A stretch of 64,000 bases of DNA from UBA12191 sp009937185 (GTDB lineage Bacteria > Planctomycetota > UBA8108 > UBA1146), in the NCBI GenBank assembly GCA_938075155.1, contig CALJGL010000028.1:1-64000 (forward strand), written 5' to 3'. Numbering within the stretch: the first letter of the stretch is position 1; each line of letters starts with the position of its first letter. The notes under the pieces were generated by a model. That model worked only from the letters and a program-made list of their open reading frames with translations, was not told the DNA's origin and did not search any database. Made by a program: the position numbers and the translations under genes. Of the stretch, positions 54,172 to 63,330 are shown piece after piece.

Positions 54172-55137
54172 TTGGATGATTCAAAAAAATCAGCCGCTGG
54201 ATATCCCCTAGATCGACCTAGCGAAGAAATCATGCGGTTAAGAGTCGATCAATTGACTCCTGAACAACATCATGTGACCCAGAAATCGGGAACGGAAGCA
54301 CCGTTCTGTGGAGGGTTTCTCGGAGAAAAAGAAGAGGGCACATATGCGTGTGTCGTCTGTGAACTGCCTCTTTTTCGTTCTGAGCACAAATTCGAATCTG
54401 GGACGGGATGGCCCTCCTTCTTTGATACCTATGATCCTGAACACGTTCAGGAAAAATCTGATGCCACACATGGAATGGTTCGTACCGAGATTTGCTGCGC
54501 CCGTTGTGATGCACATTTGGGCCACTTGTTTCCCGATGGACCCGCTCCTACAGGAGTGCGTCATTGCCTGAACTCGGCCTCCCTCACTTTTTTTCCTGCG
54601 GGAGTTGAGATTCCTATTGAAGTCAACTTCGCTGACAAGAGTCCTGAATCAGCCCCGGTGGAGAACGGTCGGGCCTATTTTGGCGGAGGCTGATTCTGGG
54701 GAGTCGAGGACCGCTTTGCGGCGATCGATGGCGTGGTCGACGTCATCTCGGGATACATGGGAGGCCATCAGGATAATCCGACTTATGAAGAAGTTTGTTC
54801 AGGAGTGACAGGGCATGCTGAGGCTGTAGAAGTTCATTACGATTCTTCTCGTGTGAGTTACTCCCGATTGGTCAGTCTTTTCTTCGCTATGCATAATCCG
54901 ACGACTCCGGATCGGCAGGGGGGTAACCAAGGCACGCAGTATCGTTCAGTCGCGTTTTGTGATTCCCCTGAAGAGGTTCAGGAAGTGAAACAGAAAATTT
55001 TAGCACTTGAGAATGAACGTGCATTTGGGGGGAAACCTATTGTGACCCAGATCATCGATAGTGGTCCTACCTTCTGGCGTGCTGAAGAATATCATCAAGA
55101 CTACTACCAGAAGCATAGAGGTTTCTGCTCTCGCTAA
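54172..55137 (+). CDS. msrBA: MsrB-MsrA fusion, candidate selenoprotein with in-frame TGA (Sec174)
   Basis: A TTG start with AAAGGAG eight bases upstream. Residues 20-150 are MsrB (methionine-R-sulfoxide reductase): zinc cysteines 60, 63, 109 and 112, SGTGWPSFFD and the catalytic Cys132 in RHCLNSASLTF. After the linker the frame meets TGA at 54691-54693, then continues unbroken to 55137 as a complete MsrA domain (GYMGGHQDNPTYEEV, GHAEAVEV, GTQYRSVAF, FWRAEEYHQDYY). MsrA has GCFWG at its active site; here the frame reads GG-TGA-FWG, so the TGA takes the catalytic cysteine position, best explained as selenocysteine. Cys319 near the C-terminus may be the resolving residue. Conventional gene calling would stop at 54693 and start a truncated MsrA at 54733. 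The alternative is a base error of TGC to TGA. Confidence 0.88.
54691..54728 (+). promoter_or_regulatory. Candidate recoding site: TGA and downstream hairpin (SECIS-like)
   Basis: The TGA (54691-54693) is followed after 10 bases by a stem: tcga (54704-54707) with tcga (54725-54728), a 3x3 internal loop, then ccgc (54711-54714) with gcgg (54718-54721) and a ttt loop. Position and size suit a bacterial SECIS. The apical loop lacks the G usually found in its first two bases, and an alternative longer fold (gtcga 54703-54707 with tcgac 54737-54741) is possible. Confidence 0.45.
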
Positions 55138-55145
55138 TTCTGGAG

Positions 55146-56927
55146 TCAAACTGTTTCAGAATGAACGATGCCATCCTTATCGACTTTTCCTGCACCAACT
55201 GCACCGGTCAGTGCTAGCCAGCCTTCTATTAACATCCAGACCTGTACTAGCATTCCAAATCCGAGAATGATGACTTGGTGCCATGGAATCGCTGCTTCAT
55301 TGAGAAGGTCTTTCATTTGCGATACAGCAGCCCAGCCTACGATAAGGCTCAGAAATACTAGAGGAATCAGAGTCGGGAGTACGGGTTTTCCTCTACGAGC
55401 TTGCCATGTTGATAAAACAACGAGAGTCAAACTAGCGAGCAACTGATTGATCACTCCAAAGATAGGCCAGAGAACAAGGCCCCCTGTTCCTCCTTTACCT
55501 GCCAATAAAGCGAGAGCTGCAGCAGACAGGACAGCGAAGGCTGTCGCGATCTGACGATTTTGTAGACTCCTTATTCCCAGTGAATGACCAATCTCTTCAA
55601 CAACATAACGTTGAATGCGAGTGGCACTATCCATCGTCGTTGCTGCGAAAGAAATGATGACGACAGTGACGACACTGGCTAGAAATTCTATCGAAAAGAA
55701 AGGAATAACCTGTTGAATAAATGTGGCTCCACCATAAATAAATCCGGATAGCCGATCGAGAAGTGAATTTGATCCGACCCAGTTGGACGAATATTTCGCG
55801 GTCCATGCTGCGGTGTCTACAAACCCTGCGCTGGAGATGCAGCATAGTATAACGACTACAGCCAAGCCACCTTCAAGAATCATCGCTCCATAGCCGATGC
55901 TTCTCACATGGCTTTCCGATTCAAGTTGTTTAGAAGTTGTTCCGCTGGCAACCATGCAATGAAATCCGCTAATCGCACCGCAAGCGATGGTGATAAATAG
56001 AAATGGAAAGAGAAAAGGAGCATCTGTAGGGGGGTTTTGGTTGATGGCTGGAGCGACGATTTCCAATTGGGAGCTCCCATTGAAAGCCGCGACGAGAATA
56101 CCTGCAAATAATCCGCCCATGGCAAGAAAAAGCTGATGGGAGTTGATGGCATCTCTGGGTTGAAGAAGTCTTTGAACTGGAAGAGTACTGGCAATCCAAG
56201 CATATCCAAATAAGGCGAAGAGCCAAAACATGCGTGCGTTTTCTTTCAGCACACTGCCGGTCGCGGAATCTCCCCAATCAAATGCCAACAAGGATCGAAC
56301 AGGGTCTAGAGAACCTAATCCAATACAACTGTACATGACTACTAATGCGAGTCCGCCCCACAATGCCATCGATCCACCACGCAACAGTTTCCAGCCGATG
56401 AAGAGAGCGATGGGTATCTCTATCCAGACCGCCAGGATACTTTCTGGTCGATCAACGAAAAGGCTAGCGATGACGAAAGCAAAGACGGCAAGAACAACCC
56501 AAAGAGCGAGCATGATAAAGATAAGAAACAAGATTCGGACTCGAGGAGATAGAATTTCAGCGCAAAGATCACCGATGCTTCGACCTTGATTTCTCGCTGA
56601 AAGAACGAGAGATCCTAGATCATGAACAGCGCCAATAAATATGGATCCGAAAATGACCCAAGCTAGAGCAGGTAGCCAACCCCAAGTAACAGCAACAGCG
56701 GGACCCACGATGGGGCCAGCGCCGGCAATGGTGACATAGTGATGTCCAAAGAGAATCGAACGCTTGGTCGGGACGTAATCGATACCGTTTTGTAGTGCTT
56801 GACTCGGCAGTTGGTTGTCAGGAAATGAACCGACTCCAAATACGTGAGTTGTGATCCATGAGCCGTAGTAGCGGTATCCCAACCATAAAGCAGTCGCTGA
56901 TAACAATGCCAGGATAAAAACATTCAT
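55146..56927 (-). CDS. cstA: CstA family carbon-starvation / pyruvate or peptide transporter
   Basis: About 593 residues from the ATG at 56927. The frame is open to 56987 but the family starts at MNVFILALLSATALWLGYRYYG. Many membrane helices are visible, with the CstA signature DYVPTKRSILFGHHYVTIAGAGPIVGPA split over two lines of helices near the N-terminus. In E. coli CstA and its relative BtsT/YjiY take up pyruvate or peptides during starvation. It converges on msrBA with eight bases between the stops and is divergent from the symporter pair, sharing a gap of about 90 bases. Confidence 0.91.
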   Translation of the reverse strand: MNVFILALLSATALWLGYRYYGSWITTHVFGVGSFPDNQLPSQALQNGIDYVPTKRSILFGHHYVTIAGAGPIVGPAVAVTWGWLPALAWVIFGSIFIGAVHDLGSLVLSARNQGRSIGDLCAEILSPRVRILFLIFIMLALWVVLAVFAFVIASLFVDRPESILAVWIEIPIALFIGWKLLRGGSMALWGGLALVVMYSCIGLGSLDPVRSLLAFDWGDSATGSVLKENARMFWLFALFGYAWIASTLPVQRLLQPRDAINSHQLFLAMGGLFAGILVAAFNGSSQLEIVAPAINQNPPTDAPFLFPFLFITIACGAISGFHCMVASGTTSKQLESESHVRSIGYGAMILEGGLAVVVILCCISSAGFVDTAAWTAKYSSNWVGSNSLLDRLSGFIYGGATFIQQVIPFFSIEFLASVVTVVIISFAATTMDSATRIQRYVVEEIGHSLGIRSLQNRQIATAFAVLSAAALALLAGKGGTGGLVLWPIFGVINQLLASLTLVVLSTWQARRGKPVLPTLIPLVFLSLIVGWAAVSQMKDLLNEAAIPWHQVIILGFGMLVQVWMLIEGWLALTGAVGAGKVDKDGIVHSETV

Positions 56928-57017
56928 TGATACCGCCTCTTCTGTTTGGATCTCAAGGATTCTAGTGCCTTGACCCTGATAGTCCACCTCCCATGATGTT
57001 GCAAGACAGGGGGACGA

Positions 57018-57296
57018 ATGGTTAAGAAATCTTCTGAATCAGCGCATTCCGAGTATTGGAAAAAGAATCTCAAATTAATCGGAAAGCTGCTCTTTATTTG
57101 GGCCTTCGTTTCTTTTGGGCTGAGTTTAGCGTTTGCGGATGCTCTTCACGGGGTGCTCTTCCCCCTTCCTGGTACCCCTTTAGGCTTCTGGTTTGCTCAA
57201 CAAGGCTCGATCTTTACCTTTGTGATCCTCATATGGGTTTATGCCTGGCGAATGAACCGCTTAGACGATGAATACTTCTCAGAAGGGGACGAATAA
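57018..57296 (+). CDS. DUF4212 small subunit of a sodium:solute symporter
   Basis: 92 residues with two membrane helices (LLFIWAFVSFGLSLAFA and FVILIWVYAWRMNRLDDEY). The segment SEYWKKNLKL at the N-terminus and the FPLPGTPLGFWFAQQG loop are typical of DUF4212, encoded just upstream of VC_2705-type symporters. Its stop overlaps the next start by one base (TAATG). Confidence 0.9.
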   Translation: MVKKSSESAHSEYWKKNLKLIGKLLFIWAFVSFGLSLAFADALHGVLFPLPGTPLGFWFAQQGSIFTFVILIWVYAWRMNRLDDEYFSEGDE

Positions 57297-59005
57297 TGGA
57301 TATCCAGCAATGGACAGCATTCCTTGTGGGAGCATCTTTTCTTCTCTACATCGTTATTGCCATTCGATCACGAGCAAACAGTACCGGCGAATTTTATGTC
57401 GCGGGTGGGCACGTCCCGCCTTTGGCAAACGGAATGGCAACAGCCGCAGATTGGATGAGTGCGGCATCGTTTATATCGATGGCTGGACTCATCTCATTTT
57501 CAGGGTTTGACGGTTCTGTTTACCTGATGGGTTGGACTGGTGGATATGTCCTACTGGCACTTCTTCTCGCTCCGTATTTAAGAAAATTTGGAAAGTTTAC
57601 CGTTCCCGATTTCATCGGAGATAGGTACTACTCTCAGTTGGCTCGAATCGTCGCTGTGATATGCGCTATCTTTGTGTCCTTCACTTATGTCGCTGGCCAA
57701 ATGAGGGGTGTCGGATTGGTATTCAGTCGATTCCTTGAAGTGGATATCACCACGGGTGTCGTCATTGGGATGTGCATCGTGTTTGTCTACGCGGTGCTCG
57801 GAGGTATGAAGGGCATCACCTATACACAGGTTGCACAGTATTGTGTCCTCATCTTTGCTTTCATGGTTCCAGCGATTTTCATCTCGCTTCATGTCGCGGA
57901 TTGGGCAATACCCCAAATTGGATTCGGTATGGGTACTCCGGGTCAAGGGTCGACGATTCTTGCTCGATTGAATGGTCTACATGAGGAACTGGGGTTTTCT
58001 TCTTATACGCGGGGAAGCGGTAACACTATAAACCTGATTGCTATCACCTTTGCGCTGATGGCCGGTACTGCTGGATTACCTCACGTCATCATTCGGTTTT
58101 ACACCGTACCTCGCGTTCGAGATGCACGTACTTCAGCCGGCTGGGCTCTCTTGTTGATCGCGATTCTATATACGACAGCTCCAGCCGTTGCTGTCTTTGC
58201 GCGAACAAATCTTCTCGATACCGTGTACAAGGAAGGTCAATTCCAACCTCATTCGAGTATGCCTGATTGGTTTAATACATGGGAAGGAACAGGGCTTATC
58301 AAATTCACCGATCACAATAATGACGGCTTGATTCAATATGTAGGTGAAGGAGCCGTGGATGCTGAAGGACTACTTCTTCAGAATGAGTTAATTATTGATC
58401 GAGATATTATGGTTCTCGCGAATCCAGAAATTGCAGGGCTTCCCAATTGGGTCATCGGCCTCGTTGCAGCAGGAGGTTTAGCGGCAGCATTATCTACAGC
58501 TGCAGGATTATTACTCGTGGTCTCTACATCCTTCTCGCACGATCTGTTACGAAAATGGCTTAAGCCTGACATCAGTGAAAAAGAAGAATTGTTGGCGGCC
58601 CGAATTGCTGCAGGAGTTGCGGTGTGCTTTGCCGGATATCTGGGTATTCATCCCCCTGGTTTTGTTGGGGAGGTCGTGGCGTTCGCATTTGGGCTTGCTG
58701 CAGCTAGTTTCTTTCCGGCAATCTTACTGGGCATATTCATGAAGCGGATGAATAGTGAAGGTGCGATCGCGGGAATGATTGTGGGGTTGCTCTTTACTGC
58801 GAGTTACATCATATATTTCAAATTTATGCATCCCGAGCTCGATTCCGCAGATCACTGGTGGTGGGGCATTTCGCCGACAGGAATCGGGAGCGTTGGAATG
58901 TGCTTTAATTTCATGGTCGCAGGGATTGTTCGCTCATTCACAGCTGATCCACCTCAAGAGGTGCTGGAGATGGTGGAGCAGATTCGATTGCCTGAGAAAG
59001 GCTAA
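57296..59005 (+). CDS. Sodium:solute symporter (SSS family, VC_2705/ActP-like)
   Basis: 569 residues with about 13 membrane helices. Family motifs: FYVAGGHVPPLANGMATAAD, ADWMSAASFISMAGL and AGTAGLPHVIIRFYTVP. A soluble loop near residue 340 (FTDHNNDGLIQYVG) is characteristic of the VC_2705 group. It is expected to import acetate, pyruvate or a similar small carboxylate with sodium, working with the DUF4212 subunit. The substrate is inferred from homologues. It ends one base before the stop of the convergent EamA gene. Confidence 0.9.
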   Translation: MDIQQWTAFLVGASFLLYIVIAIRSRANSTGEFYVAGGHVPPLANGMATAADWMSAASFISMAGLISFSGFDGSVYLMGWTGGYVLLALLLAPYLRKFGKFTVPDFIGDRYYSQLARIVAVICAIFVSFTYVAGQMRGVGLVFSRFLEVDITTGVVIGMCIVFVYAVLGGMKGITYTQVAQYCVLIFAFMVPAIFISLHVADWAIPQIGFGMGTPGQGSTILARLNGLHEELGFSSYTRGSGNTINLIAITFALMAGTAGLPHVIIRFYTVPRVRDARTSAGWALLLIAILYTTAPAVAVFARTNLLDTVYKEGQFQPHSSMPDWFNTWEGTGLIKFTDHNNDGLIQYVGEGAVDAEGLLLQNELIIDRDIMVLANPEIAGLPNWVIGLVAAGGLAAALSTAAGLLLVVSTSFSHDLLRKWLKPDISEKEELLAARIAAGVAVCFAGYLGIHPPGFVGEVVAFAFGLAAASFFPAILLGIFMKRMNSEGAIAGMIVGLLFTASYIIYFKFMHPELDSADHWWWGISPTGIGSVGMCFNFMVAGIVRSFTADPPQEVLEMVEQIRLPEKG

Positions 59006-59006
59006 A

Positions 59007-59957
59007 TCAGAGTTGCTCTTTGCTGGGGTCATGTGCACTTTTGGTCAGTCCTGGGATTCCCAGTTCTGCGACGAGCATGCCAATGATAATCAGTGCTCCT
59101 CCAGCGATCGCTAGGAGTGATAGCTTTTCCCCGATTAACCACCATGAGAACGCAGCGGCAGTGACGGGCTCCATTGCAAAAATCACAGCAGTGCTGACAG
59201 CGGTAGTCGATTTTTGCGCCCAACTCTGCACCAAAAAAGCGAGGGCTGTTGCGAGTATTCCTGTCAATGCAACGGCGCTCCAAACTTTGCTTGAGAGCTG
59301 ACTAATATCAGGAATATTTTCTAGCGTGAGAGCAGCAATCAAAGACAAGAGAAAGACTGTTCCGATTTCTATCGTGGTCATCGCCAATGCTGAAACTCGA
59401 GAAGCCCACCTTGCTTTGAAAATGATCTGAAAGGCGAAGGCGATCGTGCAGCCAAATGTAATCATATCTCCACGAGCGACGTCCAACTGAGCCGGGGGAT
59501 CTACCAATTGAGCTTCTCCGCCAAAGGCCATGCAAGCCAAGCCCATGGCTGCGAGGAAGACACCCAATAGAACCTTGCTCTCGAGTCGATTCTTCAAGAA
59601 CAGAAATGCCAGTAAGGGAACGACGATGACTGAGAGGCCGGTGAGAAATCCCGAATGCGCTGGGGTTGTGTAGAGGAGCCCTGTTGTTTGAAATGTGTAT
59701 CCCAACCAGAGCGATATTCCTGTTAAGAGCCCGGCTTTCCATAAGATTTTTTTATCCTCAGTGGAATATTTTTTCTTTTGCCTTCCTCGCAAGAGAAGCA
59801 TGGGAAGAAGAATGGCGCTGGCGATCCCGAATCTGAGAACATGAAACGAGTGAACTGGGATCTCCTCAATCGCCTTCTGGACAGAGACGAAAGTCGCTCC
59901 CCAGACAACGACGACGAGAAACAGTGCAAAATTGGCTCTACGTGTCGTGGAAACCAC
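59007..59957 (-). CDS. EamA/DMT family transporter
   Basis: About 316 residues from GTG 59957 with GGAAAGGA upstream. The frame is open to 60023, giving a charged extension without a ribosome-binding site. Two EamA repeats with ten membrane helices are visible: FALFLVVVVWGATFVSVQKA and HSGFLTGLSVIVVPLLAFLF in the first, MEPVTAAAFSWWLIGEKLS in the second. It likely exports a metabolite or amino acid; the substrate is unknown. Confidence 0.88.
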   Translation of the reverse strand: MVSTTRRANFALFLVVVVWGATFVSVQKAIEEIPVHSFHVLRFGIASAILLPMLLLRGRQKKKYSTEDKKILWKAGLLTGISLWLGYTFQTTGLLYTTPAHSGFLTGLSVIVVPLLAFLFLKNRLESKVLLGVFLAAMGLACMAFGGEAQLVDPPAQLDVARGDMITFGCTIAFAFQIIFKARWASRVSALAMTTIEIGTVFLLSLIAALTLENIPDISQLSSKVWSAVALTGILATALAFLVQSWAQKSTTAVSTAVIFAMEPVTAAAFSWWLIGEKLSLLAIAGGALIIIGMLVAELGIPGLTKSAHDPSKEQL

Positions 59958-60247
59958 GTCTGTGTCCTTTCCGGCCCTTCGGATGCGCTTCAACGCAATG
60001 GTCTCTCGTGTTATCTTGCACAAGATCCTGGAAGTCTACAGAGGATTCGGTTTTCCGTATTCTCCAACCGTGAATTTTAAGCCGGAATCCAACTCCTCAA
60101 GGAGGTTGGAAGGATAGGACGCTGAGTCCACTTTCCACCTCTGGGATGATCGTGGAAAGCCGCTTGGAAATCGCCTTCCTGTAAGAACAGAGTCAATTGA
60201 GCCTTCCCTGTGTTCCAAGTCATGGACAGGGTAGACAAAGGAGCCTA

Positions 60248-62461
60248 ATGATTTCGCATATGTTGAGTTTCAGACCGTCGGTTTGGACGGGGCATTCCAG
60301 AATGGAATCCAGATTTTCCGTATTACTGGTGTTGGGTCTTCTTCTCGGTGGGGGGATCCTATTTCCCGGCGGGAAATTGGATGCTCAAGAGCAAAGAAAT
60401 CTCAGGCACATACTCATTGCTACTGAGAATGTGGCGAACAAGCTTCTTGCCGCTGCTCAATCCGGTACAGATTTTAAGATGTTGGCGAGGAGGTATTCCC
60501 TCGATGTCGGCACAAAAATTCTGGGAGGGGATCTCGATTGGGTTTCTCCCGGTCAGATGGAGCCTGAGTTTTCTCTGGCGGCCTTCAGCATTCCAGAAAT
60601 CGGAGGATTTGCGACCTGCAAAACCCGCTATGGTTGGCACGTGATCCAGTATGTTGATCAAAGGGGGGGCGTAAAAGAGAAGCCTTCAGATAAAGATACG
60701 GACAGTGGTGGAGCGAATCCAGAAACCACTGACAAGGGGAAGGCAGAAGTTAATTCTCCCAAAAACCCGCTTCCTGTGAATCCTTCTGCAGATCGTAATG
60801 AAGATCTTGCTTGGCAGATTTCTTTTTCTGACAGGATCTACACACCGGGAAAGAATGGCGAGGTTCCACAGATCGATTTGACGATCAGAGCGACCAATAA
60901 AAGTGAAACGGCGCTGAAGGTCATCGATCCTGTGCTGTGGCCTTTAGGTCTCATCGTTCGCTATCAGTTCGGTAAACTCAATGTTCCAGTGAACGCTCCT
61001 GAAGGGTATTCCAGATCGAAGTTCAAGCTGGAAGAGATTGCTCCGGGCGCAACAATCCAAAGAAGTTTCAAGTTACAAGATTATGTCGACGTCAGTCAAA
61101 ACTGGCCGATTGTTCGTGTGATTTGGAGAGGTGACACCCTGTTCGACAGATCTTCGAAACAGGAAATCTTGCCCACGGGCCAAGACTCTCTTCAAAAGAT
61201 GAAATCTCGTTGGAGATTTTATCGTAGTGGTGAAGCGAATTTCAATCTCCTGCCAGAAGTGAAGTCGGATGAGCGCTGGGTCGTATGCATCTTCTCCTCA
61301 GGGAGAATCTGGATTGAGTTGAACAACAATGAGGCTATCCCCGGGTTGAATGCCGCAATTGTCAGCAGTATTCGAAAGGGTGATTGGGACAAGCGTCCTT
61401 TTGACTTTTTTAATAACCAAGTGATGCGATTTGGTTTGAGTGCCGAGTCTACAGGGAATCAAGGAATTGAGATTCCTTCTAGTGCGCAGTTCACAGGAGT
61501 TGTGAACAGGGGTGACTTCATAGCATTACCGACGAAATTGTCGAATTCTGCACTGGGATTTGGCCAGAGATTTGGTCTTTCGATCACAGACGGCGCTCAA
61601 CTCTCAACAAAAAATGGATCCATCATCGGTCGGATTATTCTCGAAGAAGGGGATCCGCTGAGAAGACTTGAGGAACGGAATGGCGAGAAGAAAACTTCTC
61701 AGATCACTCTCGCCCTCGCTTGGCCCTACGATTTGATTCCAGACAGAACTCGTAAGGCGATGGAGAAGTCTCCGGAAGAGAAAGTTGACCTGCAGAAAAA
61801 AGAAGCTTCGAAATCGAAAGAAAAAATCGTAGAAACGAAGAAACCTATTCTTCAGAAATCTCCAAAGGAGATTCTTAAGAAGGAAGAGGAGAGAGCGAAG
61901 ATCAGGGAAAAGGCAAAACAGTCTACCCTTGAAAAGGTGATCGAGAAAAATCCCGCTCAGGTTCTCGTTCCACTGCCTAGAATCCAAATGGAGACCAGTA
62001 ATGGTACATTCCTCATCCAGTTGTTTGAGAATGATGCTCCAAATACGGTCGCTCATTTCATCCATCTGGTCGAATCCGGATTTTATGACGGCCTGACTTT
62101 CCACAGAAGAGTCCGAACTGATTTGAGTGAGGGATTCGTTCAGGGAGGCAGCCCAGACGGTACAAGTGCGGGAAAACTGGATTACACCATTGTCGATGAG
62201 CCCAGTATTAGAAGGCCGGTGAAAAAATACTCAGTCGTGATGGCGAGGCATCACACCCGTGATAACTCTGCGAGTACGCAGTTTTTTATCGCTCTGGATG
62301 ATCTCGATTATCTGAATGGTCAATACACTGTTTTCGGCGAAATCATTAACGGTCAGCAATCTGCAATGCGGCTCGACTCTCGAAGCACTATAAAAAGTAT
62401 GAAGGTGCTTTCGAAAAGAGATCGGGAATATAAATTCAAAAAGTTTAATCAGAGTCCGTAG
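60248..62461 (+). CDS. Exported double PPIase: parvulin domain plus cyclophilin domain
   Basis: 737 residues from ATG 60248 with AAAGGAG upstream. A hydrophobic signal (VLLVLGLLLGGGILFPGG) precedes a PpiC/SurA-type parvulin domain (LRHILIATENVANKLLA, FKMLARRYSLDVGTKILGG, GWHVIQYVDQRGG). A long middle region has beta-rich segments and then a Lys/Glu coiled coil (about residues 510-580). The C-terminus is a cyclophilin: FLIQLFENDAPNTVAHFIHL, FYDGLTFHRRV, GFVQGGSPDGTSAG, STQFFIAL and GQYTVFGEIINGQQ. Both halves catalyse proline isomerisation, so it is probably an envelope folding factor. Two unrelated PPIase folds in one chain is unusual. Confidence 0.87.
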   Translation: MISHMLSFRPSVWTGHSRMESRFSVLLVLGLLLGGGILFPGGKLDAQEQRNLRHILIATENVANKLLAAAQSGTDFKMLARRYSLDVGTKILGGDLDWVSPGQMEPEFSLAAFSIPEIGGFATCKTRYGWHVIQYVDQRGGVKEKPSDKDTDSGGANPETTDKGKAEVNSPKNPLPVNPSADRNEDLAWQISFSDRIYTPGKNGEVPQIDLTIRATNKSETALKVIDPVLWPLGLIVRYQFGKLNVPVNAPEGYSRSKFKLEEIAPGATIQRSFKLQDYVDVSQNWPIVRVIWRGDTLFDRSSKQEILPTGQDSLQKMKSRWRFYRSGEANFNLLPEVKSDERWVVCIFSSGRIWIELNNNEAIPGLNAAIVSSIRKGDWDKRPFDFFNNQVMRFGLSAESTGNQGIEIPSSAQFTGVVNRGDFIALPTKLSNSALGFGQRFGLSITDGAQLSTKNGSIIGRIILEEGDPLRRLEERNGEKKTSQITLALAWPYDLIPDRTRKAMEKSPEEKVDLQKKEASKSKEKIVETKKPILQKSPKEILKKEEERAKIREKAKQSTLEKVIEKNPAQVLVPLPRIQMETSNGTFLIQLFENDAPNTVAHFIHLVESGFYDGLTFHRRVRTDLSEGFVQGGSPDGTSAGKLDYTIVDEPSIRRPVKKYSVVMARHHTRDNSASTQFFIALDDLDYLNGQYTVFGEIINGQQSAMRLDSRSTIKSMKVLSKRDREYKFKKFNQSP

Positions 62462-62485
62462 GACTCAGGGACGTCAGGATACCAA

Positions 62486-63265
62486 ATGGCAAGTGTGACC
62501 ATGGATCGATCAGGAACGGGAATAGCCACCGTTACGATTGATCGCCAGAAACAATTGAATGCTCTTGATGATGCTACGGTGCAATCGATCCGCGAAGTTT
62601 TCGAGGAGATCTCGAATGATACTTCGGTGAGGGCCGTCATATTAACTGGAGCCGGCGATAGAGCTTTTGTTGCGGGAGCTGATATCCAGCAACTCGCCGA
62701 CCAAGATGCGATCGAAGCGCGAGAGAGAGCTCTCAAAGGCCAGTCCGCCTTCAATGCCATCGAAAGATGTGGCAAGCCGGTGATCGCTATGATCAATGGC
62801 TTTGCTCTCGGAGGTGGATGTGAGCTCGCCCTCGCTTGCCATCTCCGGTACGCCTCTGCAAAAGCAAAAATTGGGCTACCCGAGGTCACGCTAGGGATCA
62901 TTCCCGGATACGGCGGGACCCAAAGGTTGCAGAGAATTATCGGTAGAGGCCGTGCGTTAGAGTTGATTCTAACGGGTGAACACATTTCTGCAGACAAAGC
63001 ATATGAACTGGGACTTGTGAACCAGGTCTTTTCTCCTGAGGAATTAGAAGCCGGCGTTCAGGCTGTAGCGGAGACACTCTGCAAGCGAGGACCCAAGGCT
63101 CTCGATCATGCTATCGACGCAGTGATCAGGGGGGGTGATGGCACTCTGGCGGATGGACTTGCTATCGAGGCCGATCTCTTTGGAGTGACTAGTGCTACTA
63201 AAGATATGAAAGAAGGAATGGCAGCCTTTCTTGAGAAACGGTCTCCCAACTTCGAAGGAAAATAA
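62486..63265 (+). CDS. Enoyl-CoA hydratase (crotonase family)
   Basis: 259 residues. The oxyanion hole is formed by AFVAGADIQQLA and the FALGGGCELALACHLRYAS element, and the catalytic glutamates lie in GGGCELAL and IGLPEVTLGIIPGYGGTQRL. It hydrates trans-2-enoyl-CoA (crotonyl-CoA) to 3-hydroxyacyl-CoA. It follows the PPIase gene by 24 bases and precedes a thiolase gene. Confidence 0.94.
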   Translation: MASVTMDRSGTGIATVTIDRQKQLNALDDATVQSIREVFEEISNDTSVRAVILTGAGDRAFVAGADIQQLADQDAIEARERALKGQSAFNAIERCGKPVIAMINGFALGGGCELALACHLRYASAKAKIGLPEVTLGIIPGYGGTQRLQRIIGRGRALELILTGEHISADKAYELGLVNQVFSPEELEAGVQAVAETLCKRGPKALDHAIDAVIRGGDGTLADGLAIEADLFGVTSATKDMKEGMAAFLEKRSPNFEGK

Positions 63266-63330
63266 ATACTCATTTGATATTTCTCGCTGAAGTCCATGAG
63301 GCGGAAGTGAATAGAACTGAAGGAACGAAA

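Noticed and set aside
54733..55137. Separate short MsrA gene starting at the ATG at 54733
   Set aside because: It would lack the catalytic residue and the start of the MsrA fold, which lie immediately upstream in the same frame after the TGA.
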